Source of the DNA: CAYLXN01 sp964388235 | GTDB taxonomy: Bacteria; Patescibacteriota; Saccharimonadia; Saccharimonadales; Saccharimonadaceae | DNA length: 61,917 nucleotides | Reading direction: 5' to 3' | Assembly: GCA_964388235.1 (NCBI GenBank) | Contig: CAYLXN010000003.1 | Coordinates: 1 to 61,917 of the forward strand | Shown here: one piece after another, positions 50,154 through 59,691 of the stretch | Numbering within the stretch: position 1 is the stretch's first letter | Layout of the letters: each line of letters begins with the position of its first letter | The notes under the pieces: generated by a model | The model's input: only the letters and a program-made list of their open reading frames with translations | Database searches by the model: none | What the model was told of the DNA's origin: nothing | Program-made: the position numbers and the translations under genes

Positions 50154-53100
50154 ATGGCTTATCCAGTAGAAGACAAAAAAGTAGACTTTAACGCAATTCG
50201 ATTAGCGGTAGTCTCGCCAAAAGACGTACTTGAGTGGAGTTACGGTGAAGTAACTAAGCCTGAGACGATTAATTATCGAACTCAGAAGCCAGAGCGCGAT
50301 GGGTTGTTTTGTGAACGGATTTTTGGTCCTGTGAAAGACATTAATCCTCATGACAATAAACTCAAAGGCGTTCGTTCAAGAGAAGCCGCGATCGATAAGA
50401 ACGGTGAGTTGGTTACTCGGGCGATATCACGTCGAGAGAGAATGGGGCATATTGAGCTAGCTAGTCCAGTGGCGCATATTTGGTTTATGCGCGGCACACC
50501 TAGTGCGATCAGTGCTTTGTTAGATATGACCGTCAAGCACTTGGAGCGAGTGGTTTACTTCGCTAGCTATGTGATTTTGAAGGTTGATGAAGACAAACGA
50601 GATAAGATTCTAGAAGATTTGGAAGCTACGACTGAAGCGGCTCGACGGGCGATCAAATTGCGTTATGAAACAGCGGCAACTCAAGTTGAAAATGAAGAAG
50701 TTGCTGACGCCGAGGAAGAGCGACTTGATAATTTGACTATTGAAGAAATGGCTAAAAACCGAACCAAGGAATTGGAAAATCTTGAAGAAGAATATAATTT
50801 AAAGAAAAACCAACTTCAGGGTTTAGTTAAATTAGCTTTAATTACCGAAACTGAATATCGTAATCTGCCTGATGACCTAGAAGAAATTATCGAAGTCGGT
50901 ATGGGCGGTAAAGCGATTAAGAAGTTGCTCGATGAGATTGACATCAAGAAATTGATAGCTGAACTTGAAGCAGAGGCTGAAACTGCCAAAGGTCAACGCC
51001 ACAAGAAAATCTTGAAACGCTTGAAGCTGATTGAGAGTATGAGTAACGCTGGAATTGATCCAAGCAGTCTTTGTTTGACTATCTTGCCGGTTATTCCACC
51101 AGATTTGCGACCGATGGTGTCGTTAGCTGGTGGTCGATTTGCGACTTCGGACTTGAATGATCTGTATCGTCGGGTGATTAACCGTAATAATCGTCTAAAG
51201 AAGCTGTTTGACTTGAACGCGCCAGAAGTTATCTGTCGCAACGAAATGCGTATGTTGCAGGAAGCGGTCGATTCATTGATCGACAACTCGATGACTAAAG
51301 GTAGCCGCACAGCTTCGTCGACTAATGGTCGCCGTAAACTCAAATCACTATCAGACATGCTTAAGGGTAAACAAGGTCGTTTTCGCCAGAACTTACTAGG
51401 CAAGCGAGTTGATTATTCTGGTCGATCAGTGATTGTGGTTGGTCCAGAGTTGAAAATTGATGAATGTGGCTTGCCAAAGCAAATGGCGCTTGAATTATTT
51501 AAACCGTTTGTGATTTCGTGGTTAATCGAACAGGGTTACGCTCATAATATTCGGTCGGCAACTCGCTTGATTGATATGGGTGAGGCTGAAGTTTGGGATG
51601 CGCTTGATATCGTGGTTAAAGATCGATTCGTGCTTTTGAACCGGGCGCCGACTCTTCACCGCTTGGGTGTGCTGGCTTTCCGACCAAAATTAATTGAAGG
51701 TAAAGCGATTCAATTACATCCATTGGTAGCTAGTGGTTTTAATGCTGATTATGATGGTGACCAGATGGCTGTTCACTTGCCTTTGTCGGCTGAAGCTCAG
51801 TACGAAGCTCGGCATCTGATGACTGCTAAAGAGAACTTACTCAAGCCAGCTGATGGTGCGCCAGTGCTTAACATTGGTCAGGACGTCGTCTTGGGTAACT
51901 ACTATCTGACTTACGAAAAAATTGGGGTTTATGATGATGAATTGAAGATTTTCAGCTCGGTTTATGAGGCAGAAATGGCCTATGACGCTGGAGTGATCAA
52001 ATTGCAATCACCAATTAGGGTGTTTACCAAAGGTGAAATTCGCAACACCACTCTTGGTCGTGTCTACTTCAATGAAGTCTTGCCTAAAGATTTTCCATAT
52101 CAAGAGGCCACTCAAAATAACAAAAACCTGAAGAAGATTTTGGCTGAAATTTATGAAACTATGGGGGCTGATCAGACAGTTGAAACCGCTGACCGACTGA
52201 AAGAATTGTCGTTTGACTATGCAACTGTGGCAGCGCTATCGGCTAGTAAAGATGATTACATTCACTACACCGAAGTTGACGATATGATTAAGCAAGGTGA
52301 TAAGCGTGAATCATTGATTTCCGAGCAATACGACGATGGTTTAATTACTGAAGAAGAGCGCTACGAATTAACAGTTGAAAACTGGCGCAATGTTGACCGC
52401 GAAATTACCGATTTCTTGAAGAAAAAGCTACCAACTATGAATAATTCAATCAGTATGATGGTTGACTCCGGAGCTCGTGGTTCGCTATCGAACATTAAGC
52501 TGGCAGGGGCAATGATCGGGGTGATGGTTGATACTTCTAACAAGGAAATCGAGCTGCCAGTGCGATCGAGCTATCATGATGGTATTAGCTCACTTGAGGC
52601 CTACATTGTGACTCGAGGTACGCGTAAGGGTTCGATTGATACGGCTCTAAAAACCGCCGACTCGGGTTATCTGACTCGTCGCTTGGTGGACGTGGTTCAA
52701 GATGTGTTTACGGTTGATGATGAAGTTAGTCAAGAAGCTGATCCAGGCTTTGCAATTTATCGATCAGAAACCGAGCGAACCTCAGTTGAGCTCGCGGATC
52801 GTATTTTTGGTCGATTTGCAGCTGAAGACATCAAGGGGCATATCAAGCGTGGTGAATTGATTACCGCTAAAATTGCTCAAGAAATTGATGCTGACAAATC
52901 TGTTGATTCAGTCAAAATCATGAGTGTGCTTTCGGCTAAGACTGTCAATGGCATTCCACGCAAGAGCTATGGTATTGATATGGCAACTGGTGAATTAATC
53001 AAACCACATCAGCCAGTCGGGGTGATCGCTGCTCAGTCACTTGGCGAGCCAGGTACTCAGTTGACGCTTAACACCTTCCACTTGTCAGGTGTCGCTGGTG

Positions 53101-54122
53101 GTGATATCACCCAAGGTCTTCCTCGCGTGGAGGAGTTGTTGGAGGCTAGGACGCCAAAAGGTCAGGCAATCATGACTGAAGTTGCTGGTTTGGTGGATGT
53201 TTGGGAAGATGGCAACAAGTATGTGGTTCAGATAACACCAACCGATCGTCAAGTTGAAGAAATTGATATCGATGACTTTAAGCCAGTCTTGAAGTCTGGA
53301 GTTGAGGTTAAGTTTGGCGAAGTGTTAGCGGTTGATGAAGATGGCAAGAAGATTGTGGCTCCGTTTGATGGCACGGTTGAGTTTGATGACGACGAAGCGA
53401 TTGTTACGGGGGCAAAAGAGGCGCCAGTTCGCTACGAAATCCCAGCCCTAATGCAGTTAATTGTCAAGGCTGGCGATAAGGTTCAGGCTGGCGATCCACT
53501 GACTATTGGTTCTTTGAATCTTCAAGATTTAATGAACTTTAAGGGGGTGGAAGCTACTCAGCGTTATATCATTGAACAGATTTTGCCAATTTATGCAACT
53601 CAAGGTCAAGATGTGGCGGATAAGCATTTGGAGATAATTGTCAAACAAATGTTTAGTCGAGTGCAGATTGAAGAGGCTGGTGATTCTGATTTGGTGGTTG
53701 GTGATGTGATCTCACAGGCAGCTGCCGATGCTCAGAATGAAGCCCTAGAAGCGGAGGGCAAAAAGCCGATTGTTTATAAGCAATTACTGCTTGGAATTAC
53801 CAAAGTGTCTCTGTATAGCGATAGTTTCTTGTCAGCGGCATCTTTCCAAGACACTAACCGAGTGTTGATTTCTGCAGCTATCAGTGGTCGAATTGACTAC
53901 TTGAAAGGCTTGAAGGAAAATGTGATTATTGGGCATAGAATTCCAGTCGGAACGGGTGCCCCAGGTTACGATATCCAAGTAGAGCCAGAGCTAGTTAGTC
54001 GTCGACAAGCACTTCATACCGAAGAGGTTGATGCCGAAGCAGAAACCGAACAAGAAGAAGAGATTTCAGTTGAAGAACAGCCTTATGGCCCAACTGAAGA
54101 CGAATTCAGTGACCTTGATTAA
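50154..54122 (+). CDS. rpoC: RNA polymerase beta' subunit without either zinc site
   Basis: A 1322-aa catalytic subunit. The magnesium loop NADYDGDQMAVHLPLS, bridge/trigger regions and GVIAAQSLGEPGTQLTLNTFH are normal. The N-terminal zinc ribbon, normally four Cys between FGPVKD and RRERMGH, has none (residues 61-90 read DINPHDNKLK...AIDKNGELVT). The second site, normally CxxxxGVCxxCYG, reads SAKTVNGIPRKSYG (Cys to Ala928, Pro935, Ser938), and its distal fourth Cys is also absent. Start 50154 after AGGAGG; an in-frame start at 50133 lies inside rpoB. Confidence 0.98.
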   Translation: MAYPVEDKKVDFNAIRLAVVSPKDVLEWSYGEVTKPETINYRTQKPERDGLFCERIFGPVKDINPHDNKLKGVRSREAAIDKNGELVTRAISRRERMGHIELASPVAHIWFMRGTPSAISALLDMTVKHLERVVYFASYVILKVDEDKRDKILEDLEATTEAARRAIKLRYETAATQVENEEVADAEEERLDNLTIEEMAKNRTKELENLEEEYNLKKNQLQGLVKLALITETEYRNLPDDLEEIIEVGMGGKAIKKLLDEIDIKKLIAELEAEAETAKGQRHKKILKRLKLIESMSNAGIDPSSLCLTILPVIPPDLRPMVSLAGGRFATSDLNDLYRRVINRNNRLKKLFDLNAPEVICRNEMRMLQEAVDSLIDNSMTKGSRTASSTNGRRKLKSLSDMLKGKQGRFRQNLLGKRVDYSGRSVIVVGPELKIDECGLPKQMALELFKPFVISWLIEQGYAHNIRSATRLIDMGEAEVWDALDIVVKDRFVLLNRAPTLHRLGVLAFRPKLIEGKAIQLHPLVASGFNADYDGDQMAVHLPLSAEAQYEARHLMTAKENLLKPADGAPVLNIGQDVVLGNYYLTYEKIGVYDDELKIFSSVYEAEMAYDAGVIKLQSPIRVFTKGEIRNTTLGRVYFNEVLPKDFPYQEATQNNKNLKKILAEIYETMGADQTVETADRLKELSFDYATVAALSASKDDYIHYTEVDDMIKQGDKRESLISEQYDDGLITEEERYELTVENWRNVDREITDFLKKKLPTMNNSISMMVDSGARGSLSNIKLAGAMIGVMVDTSNKEIELPVRSSYHDGISSLEAYIVTRGTRKGSIDTALKTADSGYLTRRLVDVVQDVFTVDDEVSQEADPGFAIYRSETERTSVELADRIFGRFAAEDIKGHIKRGELITAKIAQEIDADKSVDSVKIMSVLSAKTVNGIPRKSYGIDMATGELIKPHQPVGVIAAQSLGEPGTQLTLNTFHLSGVAGGDITQGLPRVEELLEARTPKGQAIMTEVAGLVDVWEDGNKYVVQITPTDRQVEEIDIDDFKPVLKSGVEVKFGEVLAVDEDGKKIVAPFDGTVEFDDDEAIVTGAKEAPVRYEIPALMQLIVKAGDKVQAGDPLTIGSLNLQDLMNFKGVEATQRYIIEQILPIYATQGQDVADKHLEIIVKQMFSRVQIEEAGDSDLVVGDVISQAAADAQNEALEAEGKKPIVYKQLLLGITKVSLYSDSFLSAASFQDTNRVLISAAISGRIDYLKGLKENVIIGHRIPVGTGAPGYDIQVEPELVSRRQALHTEEVDAEAETEQEEEISVEEQPYGPTEDEFSDLD

Positions 54123-54141
54123 AGTTGGTTAATCAACAGAG

Positions 54142-54171
54142 AGCGACAGACTTGATTGGCTGTCGCTTTTC
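54142..54171 (+). terminator. Terminator of rpoBC
   Basis: AGCGACAG/CTGTCGCT 8-bp stem, loop of ten, then TTTCT. Confidence 0.75.
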
Positions 54172-54185
54172 TGATTCTAATTAAC

Positions 54186-54213
54186 TTTACTTTTTTGTTT
54201 TTTTTGCTACAAT
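54186..54213 (+). promoter_or_regulatory. Promoter of rpsL-rpsG-fusA
   Basis: TTTACT, 16-bp T-rich spacer, extended -10 TGC-TACAAT; leader about 115 nt. Confidence 0.6.
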
Positions 54214-54274
54214 ACGAATTGAGTTTCAAAGTTTAGATTCTATTAAAGGTGTACATATGAATTCTAAATTATAA

Positions 54275-54306
54275 AATTGATTTGTAATTAGCAAGACTAA
54301 TCAATT
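54275..54306 (+). promoter_or_regulatory. Leader hairpin before rpsL
   Basis: AATTGATT (54275-54282) pairs perfectly with AATCAATT (54299-54306). Just upstream, a 5-codon ATG frame (54257-54274) could be a leader peptide but has a weak ribosome site. Confidence 0.45.
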
Positions 54307-54335
54307 ATTTTAATAACCTAAAACTAAGGAGAATA

Positions 54336-54749
54336 ATGCCAACAGTAAACCAACTGGTGCGTAAACCTCGAAAGTCGGCTAAGAAAAAGTCAAAATCGCC
54401 GGCTTTAGGGATTAACCACAACACAATCAAAAATCGGTACAATGACCAAAAATCACCTCTAAAAAGAGGCGTTTGCGTGAAAGTTACCACTAAAACCCCT
54501 AAAAAGCCGAACTCAGCTTTGCGCAAAGTCGCTCGCGTTCGCTTAACTAATGGCCAAGAGGTTTGGGCTTATATCGGTGGTGAGGGTCATAATCTACAAG
54601 AGCACGCCGTAGTGCTAGTTCGCGGTGGACGAGTGCCGGACCTACCAGGTGTGCGTTATCATATTGTTCGTGGGGCGCTTGACCTTCAGGGTGTATCAGA
54701 CCGCAAGCAGGGTCGTTCTAAATACGGCACCAAGAAGGGAGATAAGTAA
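54336..54749 (+). CDS. rpsL: 30S ribosomal protein S12
   Basis: A 137-aa decoding-centre protein. Conserved KTPKKPNSALRKVARVRL, containing the streptomycin-related lysine, and VRGGRVPDLPGVRYHIVRG are intact. Starts MPTVNQLVRKPRK after TAAGGAG. Overlaps rpsG by one base (TAATG). Confidence 0.98.
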   Translation: MPTVNQLVRKPRKSAKKKSKSPALGINHNTIKNRYNDQKSPLKRGVCVKVTTKTPKKPNSALRKVARVRLTNGQEVWAYIGGEGHNLQEHAVVLVRGGRVPDLPGVRYHIVRGALDLQGVSDRKQGRSKYGTKKGDK

Positions 54750-55231
54750 TGGCTCGAAAAGTTACCAAAAAATTACAACGTCAATTGCAACCTGACCGAA
54801 AATACAAAAGCGTTTTGGTTCAACGATTGATCAACAAATCAATGCTTGATGGTAAAAAGACTGTAGCTGAAACCGCAGTTTATAACGCCATGGAATATGC
54901 CGCTCGAAGCCTAAAAAGCGAAGAGCCACTAGAGGTTTTGGAGCAGGCTTTGAAGAATATATCACCTAATTTTGAAGTTCGATCAACTCGTGTTGGTGGT
55001 GCTAATTACCAAATTCCATACCCAATTCAGGGTCATCGTCAGCAACACTTTGCCTTTTCGTGGCTAGTGGCCGCTGCCCGAGCTAAGTCAGGCATGCCTT
55101 ACGAGAAGCGACTAGGAACTGAAATTGTTGACGCTTATAATCAAACTGGTGCTGCATTCAAGAAGAAAGATGACACTCATAAGATGGCCGAAGCTAACCG
55201 AGCCTTTGCTCACTTCGCGGTAAGGGGATAA
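54749..55231 (+). CDS. rpsG: 30S ribosomal protein S7
   Basis: A 160-aa 16S rRNA-binding assembly protein. Typical VQRLINKSMLDGKKTVAE, NISPNFEVRSTRVGGANYQIP and HKMAEANRAFAHFA. In other bacteria S7 represses this operon through a leader or intercistronic site; here rpsL and rpsG overlap, so a site between them is impossible and the hairpin before rpsL is the better candidate. Confidence 0.98.
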   Translation: MARKVTKKLQRQLQPDRKYKSVLVQRLINKSMLDGKKTVAETAVYNAMEYAARSLKSEEPLEVLEQALKNISPNFEVRSTRVGGANYQIPYPIQGHRQQHFAFSWLVAAARAKSGMPYEKRLGTEIVDAYNQTGAAFKKKDDTHKMAEANRAFAHFAVRG

Positions 55232-55234
55232 TAT

Positions 55235-57319
55235 ATGGCAGAAAAGAAATTTGCATTAGAAAAAGTTCGTAACATTGGGATTATTGCCCATATTGATGCT
55301 GGTAAAACCACTACCACTGAAGGTATTTTGTACCGCACTGGTATTAATCACAAAATTGGTCTAACTCACGACGGTGAAAGCACGACCGACTGGATGGAGC
55401 AGGAAAAAGAGCGCGGAATTACTATTACTTCAGCGGCAGTGACTTGTTTCTGGAAGGATCACAAGATTAACATCATCGATACTCCAGGGCACATTGATTT
55501 TACAGCTGAAGTTGAGCGTTCGCTACGAGTGCTTGATGGTGCAGTGACAATTTTCGATGGTAAGTCAGGTGTTGAGGCTCAGTCCGAGACAGTTTGGCGT
55601 CAAGCTGATAAATACGGCGTGCCACGAATCTGTTTTATCAACAAGATCAACCAAACAGGTGGTGATTTCTACAAATCACTTGAGAGTATTCGCAAACGAC
55701 TAAACAAAAATACTTTTGCGGTCCATCTGCCAGTTGGTTTTGAAAAAGACATCAACGGTGTAGTCGATTTGATTAGCATGAAAGCTTACACTTACAAGGA
55801 GTTTACTGACCATCAATTGATCGAAAGTGAGATTCCTGAAGATATGTTGGAAAAAGCCAAACAGTATCGCTCAGAGTTGATTGAAGCAGCGGTTGAAGCT
55901 GATGACAACTTGATGGAAAAATATTTCAACGAAGGTGAAGATTCGATTACGACTGAAGAGCTCAAGGATGCTTTGCGTGAACGAGTTTTGAGCGGTGAAT
56001 TCTTTCTAGTGACTGGTGGTGATGGTCGTGGAGTAATTGTTGAAAAACTGCTTGACTTGATGGTTGATTTCTTACCCAACCCGCTAAATATCGGTTCAAT
56101 TAAAGGTACCGATCCAAAATCTGGTGAAGAAATTAAGCGTAAGCCGCTTGATTCTGAGCCGATGGCCGCTTTGGCGTTTAAAATTGCGACTGACTCATTT
56201 GTTGGGAAATTGATTTTCGTCCGAGTTTACTCGGGTGTGCTGAAAGCTGGAAGTTATGTTCTAAATAATATGACTGGCAATAAGGAGCGAGTCGGTCGTA
56301 TTGTCCGAATGCATGCTGATAAACGAGAAGATATTGATCAGATCGGGGCAGGCGATATCGCGGCAGTAGTTGGTTTGAAAGAAATTACCACTGGGGTGAC
56401 TTTGTCTGATGTCGGTTCACCAATCATCCTTGAGGGGATTGATTTTGTTGAGCCGCCAGTTTCGATTGCGGTTGAGCCAAAATCAAAGGCTGACCAGGAG
56501 AAAATGGGGATCGCCTTGCAACGGCTATCTGAAGAAGATCCTACTTTCCGGGTTCACACCGATGACGACACTGGTCAGACGATCATGTCAGGTATGGGTG
56601 AGTTACATCTGGAGATCTTGATTGATCGAATGCGACGAGAATTTGATGTCGAAGCCAATATCGGTGAGCCGCAAGTGGCTTTCCGCGAAACTATTCGTAG
56701 TACCTCGGAAGTTCAGGGTAAATACATCAAGCAATCTGGTGGTCGTGGACAGTACGGTGATGTTTGGATCAAATTTGAACCAAATGAGCCAGGTAAAGGC
56801 TTTGAGTTTATCGACCAAATTAAAGGTGGTGTGGTGCCACAAGAATATCGCAAGCCAGTTGAGCAAGGTGTAACTGAAACCTTGAACGGTGGTGTGATTG
56901 CTGGTTATCCAGTGGTTGATATCAAGGCGACACTTTATGACGGTAGTTATCACGATGTTGACTCATCTGAACTGGCCTTTAAGATGGCTGGTAGTTACGC
57001 TACTAGAGACGGAATCAAAGCTGCTCAGCCAATTTTACTAGAGCCAGTGATGAAAGTTGAAGTTACGACACCTGAAGATTTCATGGGTGACATCATCGGT
57101 GACTTAAACTCACGTCGTGGCCGAATTGATAAAATGGAAGATTTGGCAGCTGGAACCAAACTAATTATCGGTTTTGTGCCGCTAGCTAATATGTTTGGCT
57201 ACACTTCCGACTTGCGCTCAATGAGCCAAGGTCGAGCTGCTTCTTCGATGGAATTAGCTCAGTACGAAGAAGTTCCACCTAATGTTGCCCAAGAGATCAT
57301 CAGCAGTCGATCGAAATAA
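55235..57319 (+). CDS. fusA: Elongation factor G
   Basis: A 694-aa translocation GTPase. P-loop AHIDAGKTTTTEGI, switch II DTPGHIDFT, NKIN; domain IV GGRGQYGDVWIKFEPN and domain V EPVMKVEVTTPEDFMGDIIGDLNSRRG. Standard length. Starts 3 bp after rpsG. A terminator follows, so tuf is not part of this operon. Confidence 0.98.
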   Translation: MAEKKFALEKVRNIGIIAHIDAGKTTTTEGILYRTGINHKIGLTHDGESTTDWMEQEKERGITITSAAVTCFWKDHKINIIDTPGHIDFTAEVERSLRVLDGAVTIFDGKSGVEAQSETVWRQADKYGVPRICFINKINQTGGDFYKSLESIRKRLNKNTFAVHLPVGFEKDINGVVDLISMKAYTYKEFTDHQLIESEIPEDMLEKAKQYRSELIEAAVEADDNLMEKYFNEGEDSITTEELKDALRERVLSGEFFLVTGGDGRGVIVEKLLDLMVDFLPNPLNIGSIKGTDPKSGEEIKRKPLDSEPMAALAFKIATDSFVGKLIFVRVYSGVLKAGSYVLNNMTGNKERVGRIVRMHADKREDIDQIGAGDIAAVVGLKEITTGVTLSDVGSPIILEGIDFVEPPVSIAVEPKSKADQEKMGIALQRLSEEDPTFRVHTDDDTGQTIMSGMGELHLEILIDRMRREFDVEANIGEPQVAFRETIRSTSEVQGKYIKQSGGRGQYGDVWIKFEPNEPGKGFEFIDQIKGGVVPQEYRKPVEQGVTETLNGGVIAGYPVVDIKATLYDGSYHDVDSSELAFKMAGSYATRDGIKAAQPILLEPVMKVEVTTPEDFMGDIIGDLNSRRGRIDKMEDLAAGTKLIIGFVPLANMFGYTSDLRSMSQGRAASSMELAQYEEVPPNVAQEIISSRSK

Positions 57320-57338
57320 AGCAACGATATCTCAAATA

Positions 57339-57367
57339 AAGCACCGGCTTAAAACTGGTGCTTTTTT
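57339..57367 (+). terminator. Terminator of rpsL-rpsG-fusA
   Basis: AAGCACCGG/CTGGTGCTT stem (one G-U), loop CTTAAAA, then TTTTT. Confidence 0.85.
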
Positions 57368-57393
57368 GATTAGACAATTGCCGATCTCAGTGC

Positions 57394-57399
57394 TAAAAT
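57394..57399 (+). promoter_or_regulatory. -10 box of uppP, leaderless type
   Basis: Extended -10 TGC-TAAAAT, TAGACA 17 bp upstream, 7 nt to the ATG; the promoter overlaps the area just after the fusA terminator. Confidence 0.6.
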
Positions 57400-57406
57400 A
57401 AGCTTT

Positions 57407-58222
57407 ATGATTGAATACTTTAAGATTTTTATAATGAGTTTCGTCCAGGGGATAACTGAGTGGTTGCCTGTTTCGAGTACTGGGCATATGATAATCGTTG
57501 ATGAATTTTTGAAATTGTCGCAATCAGAGAATTTCATGGAGCTATTTTTGATTTTAGTGCAACTTGGGTCAATTATGGCGGTAGTGGTGCTATTTTTCAA
57601 TAAATTAAATCCGATTGATTTTAAACACAAAAAACTAAAACCTCAGACGATTAATTTGTGGAAAAAAGTATTGATCGCCTCAATTCCTGCGGCTATTATC
57701 GGTTTGTTGTTTGATGATTTGATTGATCAGTATCTGTTTAAGACGATTGTGGTGGCGGTGATGTTGGTGGTTTATGGGGTTGGTTTTATTGTCATTGAAA
57801 ACAAAAAACAGCCCTCAGTAACCAACGATCTTGAACAACTCAGTTACAAGCAGGCTTTGACAATTGGCTTTTTTCAGGTGTTAGCTTTGATTCCTGGTAC
57901 TTCACGCTCTGGGGCGACGATTCTTGGAGGGCTATTGATGCGAATTAAGCGGACAGCAGTGGCGGAATTTTCATTTTTCATGGCAATACCAGTGATGCTC
58001 GGAGCTAGTTTGCTTAAATTAATCAAAATCGGCATGGACTTTCAGGCGTCTGAGTGGCTACTGATGCTTTTTGGCTGCTTAGTGGCCTTTTTGGTGTCAC
58101 TTTGGGCGATCAGGTTTTTGCTAAATTACGTCAAAAATCACGACTTTAAACTTTTTGGCTGGTATCGAATTGGCTTGGGCGCGATCTTATTAATCTATTT
58201 CTTGATTAACTTTGTAAAATAA
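57407..58222 (+). CDS. uppP: Undecaprenyl-diphosphatase (BacA type)
   Basis: A 271-aa polytopic membrane phosphatase that recycles the cell-wall carrier lipid. Signatures: QGITEWLPVSSTGHMI near the N-terminus and ALIPGTSRSGATILGG in mid-protein. Eight or so helices. It is wedged between fusA and tuf with its own leaderless-type promoter. It fits with the class A PBP and the VTT-domain protein in this window as cell-wall machinery. Confidence 0.96.
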   Translation: MIEYFKIFIMSFVQGITEWLPVSSTGHMIIVDEFLKLSQSENFMELFLILVQLGSIMAVVVLFFNKLNPIDFKHKKLKPQTINLWKKVLIASIPAAIIGLLFDDLIDQYLFKTIVVAVMLVVYGVGFIVIENKKQPSVTNDLEQLSYKQALTIGFFQVLALIPGTSRSGATILGGLLMRIKRTAVAEFSFFMAIPVMLGASLLKLIKIGMDFQASEWLLMLFGCLVAFLVSLWAIRFLLNYVKNHDFKLFGWYRIGLGAILLIYFLINFVK

Positions 58223-58230
58223 TTTTAGGC

Positions 58231-58259
58231 TTTACTAAATCGTTTTTTATCTGTATAAT
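58231..58259 (+). promoter_or_regulatory. Promoter of tuf
   Basis: TTTACT, 17-bp spacer, perfect TATAAT. The leader holds the hairpin TCGCACG/CGTGCGA (58271-58299). Confidence 0.8.
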
Positions 58260-58337
58260 GTCAGTTAACGTCGCACGTAATTGTTATTAGTGCGTGCGAA
58301 ATAAGTTAATAATTATTAAGTAAAAGGAGAAAAACAG

Positions 58338-59519
58338 ATGGCAGAATTTGACCGAACCAAACCACATGTCAATGTTGGTACTATGGGTCACGTTGATCAC
58401 GGTAAAACTACCTTGACAGCGGCTATTACCGCTACCTTGGCAAATCGTTTGCCTAGCGAAATTAACAAATCAGTGGCTTACGACCAAATCGATAACGCCC
58501 CAGAAGAAAAGCAACGTGGTATCACTATTGCTTCATCTCACCAAGAGTATGAAAGCGAAAAGCGACACTACGCTCATGTTGATATGCCTGGACACGCCGA
58601 CTATGTTAAAAACATGATCACCGGTGCAGCCCAGATCGACGGTGCAATTTTGGTGGTTTCAGCTGCTGACGGTGCAATGCCTCAGACTCGAGAGCACATT
58701 CTTTTGGCTCGCCAAGTTGGTGTGCCAAAGATTTTGGTTTTCTTAAACAAGATGGACCAAACTGACGAAGAGATGGCCGAAATGGTTGAGGAAGAAATTC
58801 GTGAAATTCTTGAAAAGAACGAATTTGACAAAGATTGCCCAATCATCAAGGGGTCAGCCCTTAAGGCGCTAGAAGGCGACGAAGCTCAAATGGATAACAT
58901 TATGAAGCTAGTCGAGGCGATGGATGAATACATTCCAGAACCAGCTCGTGATTTAGACAAGCCATTCTTGATGCCAATTGAAGACGTTCACTCGATCAAG
59001 GGTCGCGGCACAGTGGCTACTGGTCGTATCGAACAGGGTACTGTTAAGCTAAACGACGAAGTTGAGATTGTTGGTATTCGAGCTACTCAAAAATCAGTTG
59101 TAACTGGTATCGAAGCTTTCCATAAATCACTTGATCAAGGTCAAGCTGGTGACAACGCGGGAATCTTACTGCGTGGTCTAGAGCGTGAAGATATCGAACG
59201 CGGTCAGGTTGTAGCAAAACCAGGTTCAATCGAACCACACACTGAATTCAAATGTGAAGTTTACGTTTTGACTAAAGAAGAAGGTGGTCGACATACGCCA
59301 TTTACTAAAGGCTACAAACCACAATTTTACTTCCGAACTACTGACGTAACTGGTGAAATCGAGCTTCCAGCTGACAAAGAAATGGTCATGCCTGGTGACA
59401 ACGCAACCTTTACGGTACGCTTGCACAGCCCAATTGCAATGGAAAACGGTTTGAAGTTTGCTATCCGCGAAGGTGGTAAAACTGTTGGTGCCGGTGTGGT
59501 AACCGAAATTATCAAATAG
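58338..59519 (+). CDS. tuf: Elongation factor Tu
   Basis: A 393-aa GTPase carrying aminoacyl-tRNA. P-loop GHVDHGKTTLT, switch II DMPGHADYVKNM, NKMDQ for guanine, domain III GGRHTPFTKGYKPQFYFRTTDVTG. Single-gene unit with strong promoter, AAAAGGAG start and terminator. Codon use is biased toward a highly expressed pattern. Confidence 0.99.
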   Translation: MAEFDRTKPHVNVGTMGHVDHGKTTLTAAITATLANRLPSEINKSVAYDQIDNAPEEKQRGITIASSHQEYESEKRHYAHVDMPGHADYVKNMITGAAQIDGAILVVSAADGAMPQTREHILLARQVGVPKILVFLNKMDQTDEEMAEMVEEEIREILEKNEFDKDCPIIKGSALKALEGDEAQMDNIMKLVEAMDEYIPEPARDLDKPFLMPIEDVHSIKGRGTVATGRIEQGTVKLNDEVEIVGIRATQKSVVTGIEAFHKSLDQGQAGDNAGILLRGLEREDIERGQVVAKPGSIEPHTEFKCEVYVLTKEEGGRHTPFTKGYKPQFYFRTTDVTGEIELPADKEMVMPGDNATFTVRLHSPIAMENGLKFAIREGGKTVGAGVVTEIIK

Positions 59520-59538
59520 TTTTTAACTAATTGATACT

Positions 59539-59575
59539 AAATAGCACTCGTTTTCGGGTGCTATTTTGTTTTTGG
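59539..59575 (+). terminator. Terminator of tuf
   Basis: AATAGCACTCG/CGGGTGCTATT stem, loop TTTT, then TTGTTTTT. Confidence 0.9.
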
Positions 59576-59576
59576 C

Positions 59577-59605
59577 TTTACAATTGATCTAAATTTAGTT
59601 ATAAT
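59577..59605 (+). promoter_or_regulatory. Promoter of rpsJ
   Basis: TTTACA, 17-bp spacer, TATAAT; start near 59612. The leader contains TTTGG...CCAAA (about 59634-59664) around an inner TGC/GCA stem. Confidence 0.75.
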
Positions 59606-59691
59606 AATTAGGTAATATAAATTTCAGTGAGAATTTGGTTTGCCGTCTTGGTGCAAAATCCAAAGTTACACTGCGACAAAGAAAGGATAAT

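Noticed and set aside
54257..54274. Leader peptide MNSKL before rpsL
   Set aside because: Five codons with a weak ribosome site and no codon pattern linked to regulation; not strong enough to list as a gene.
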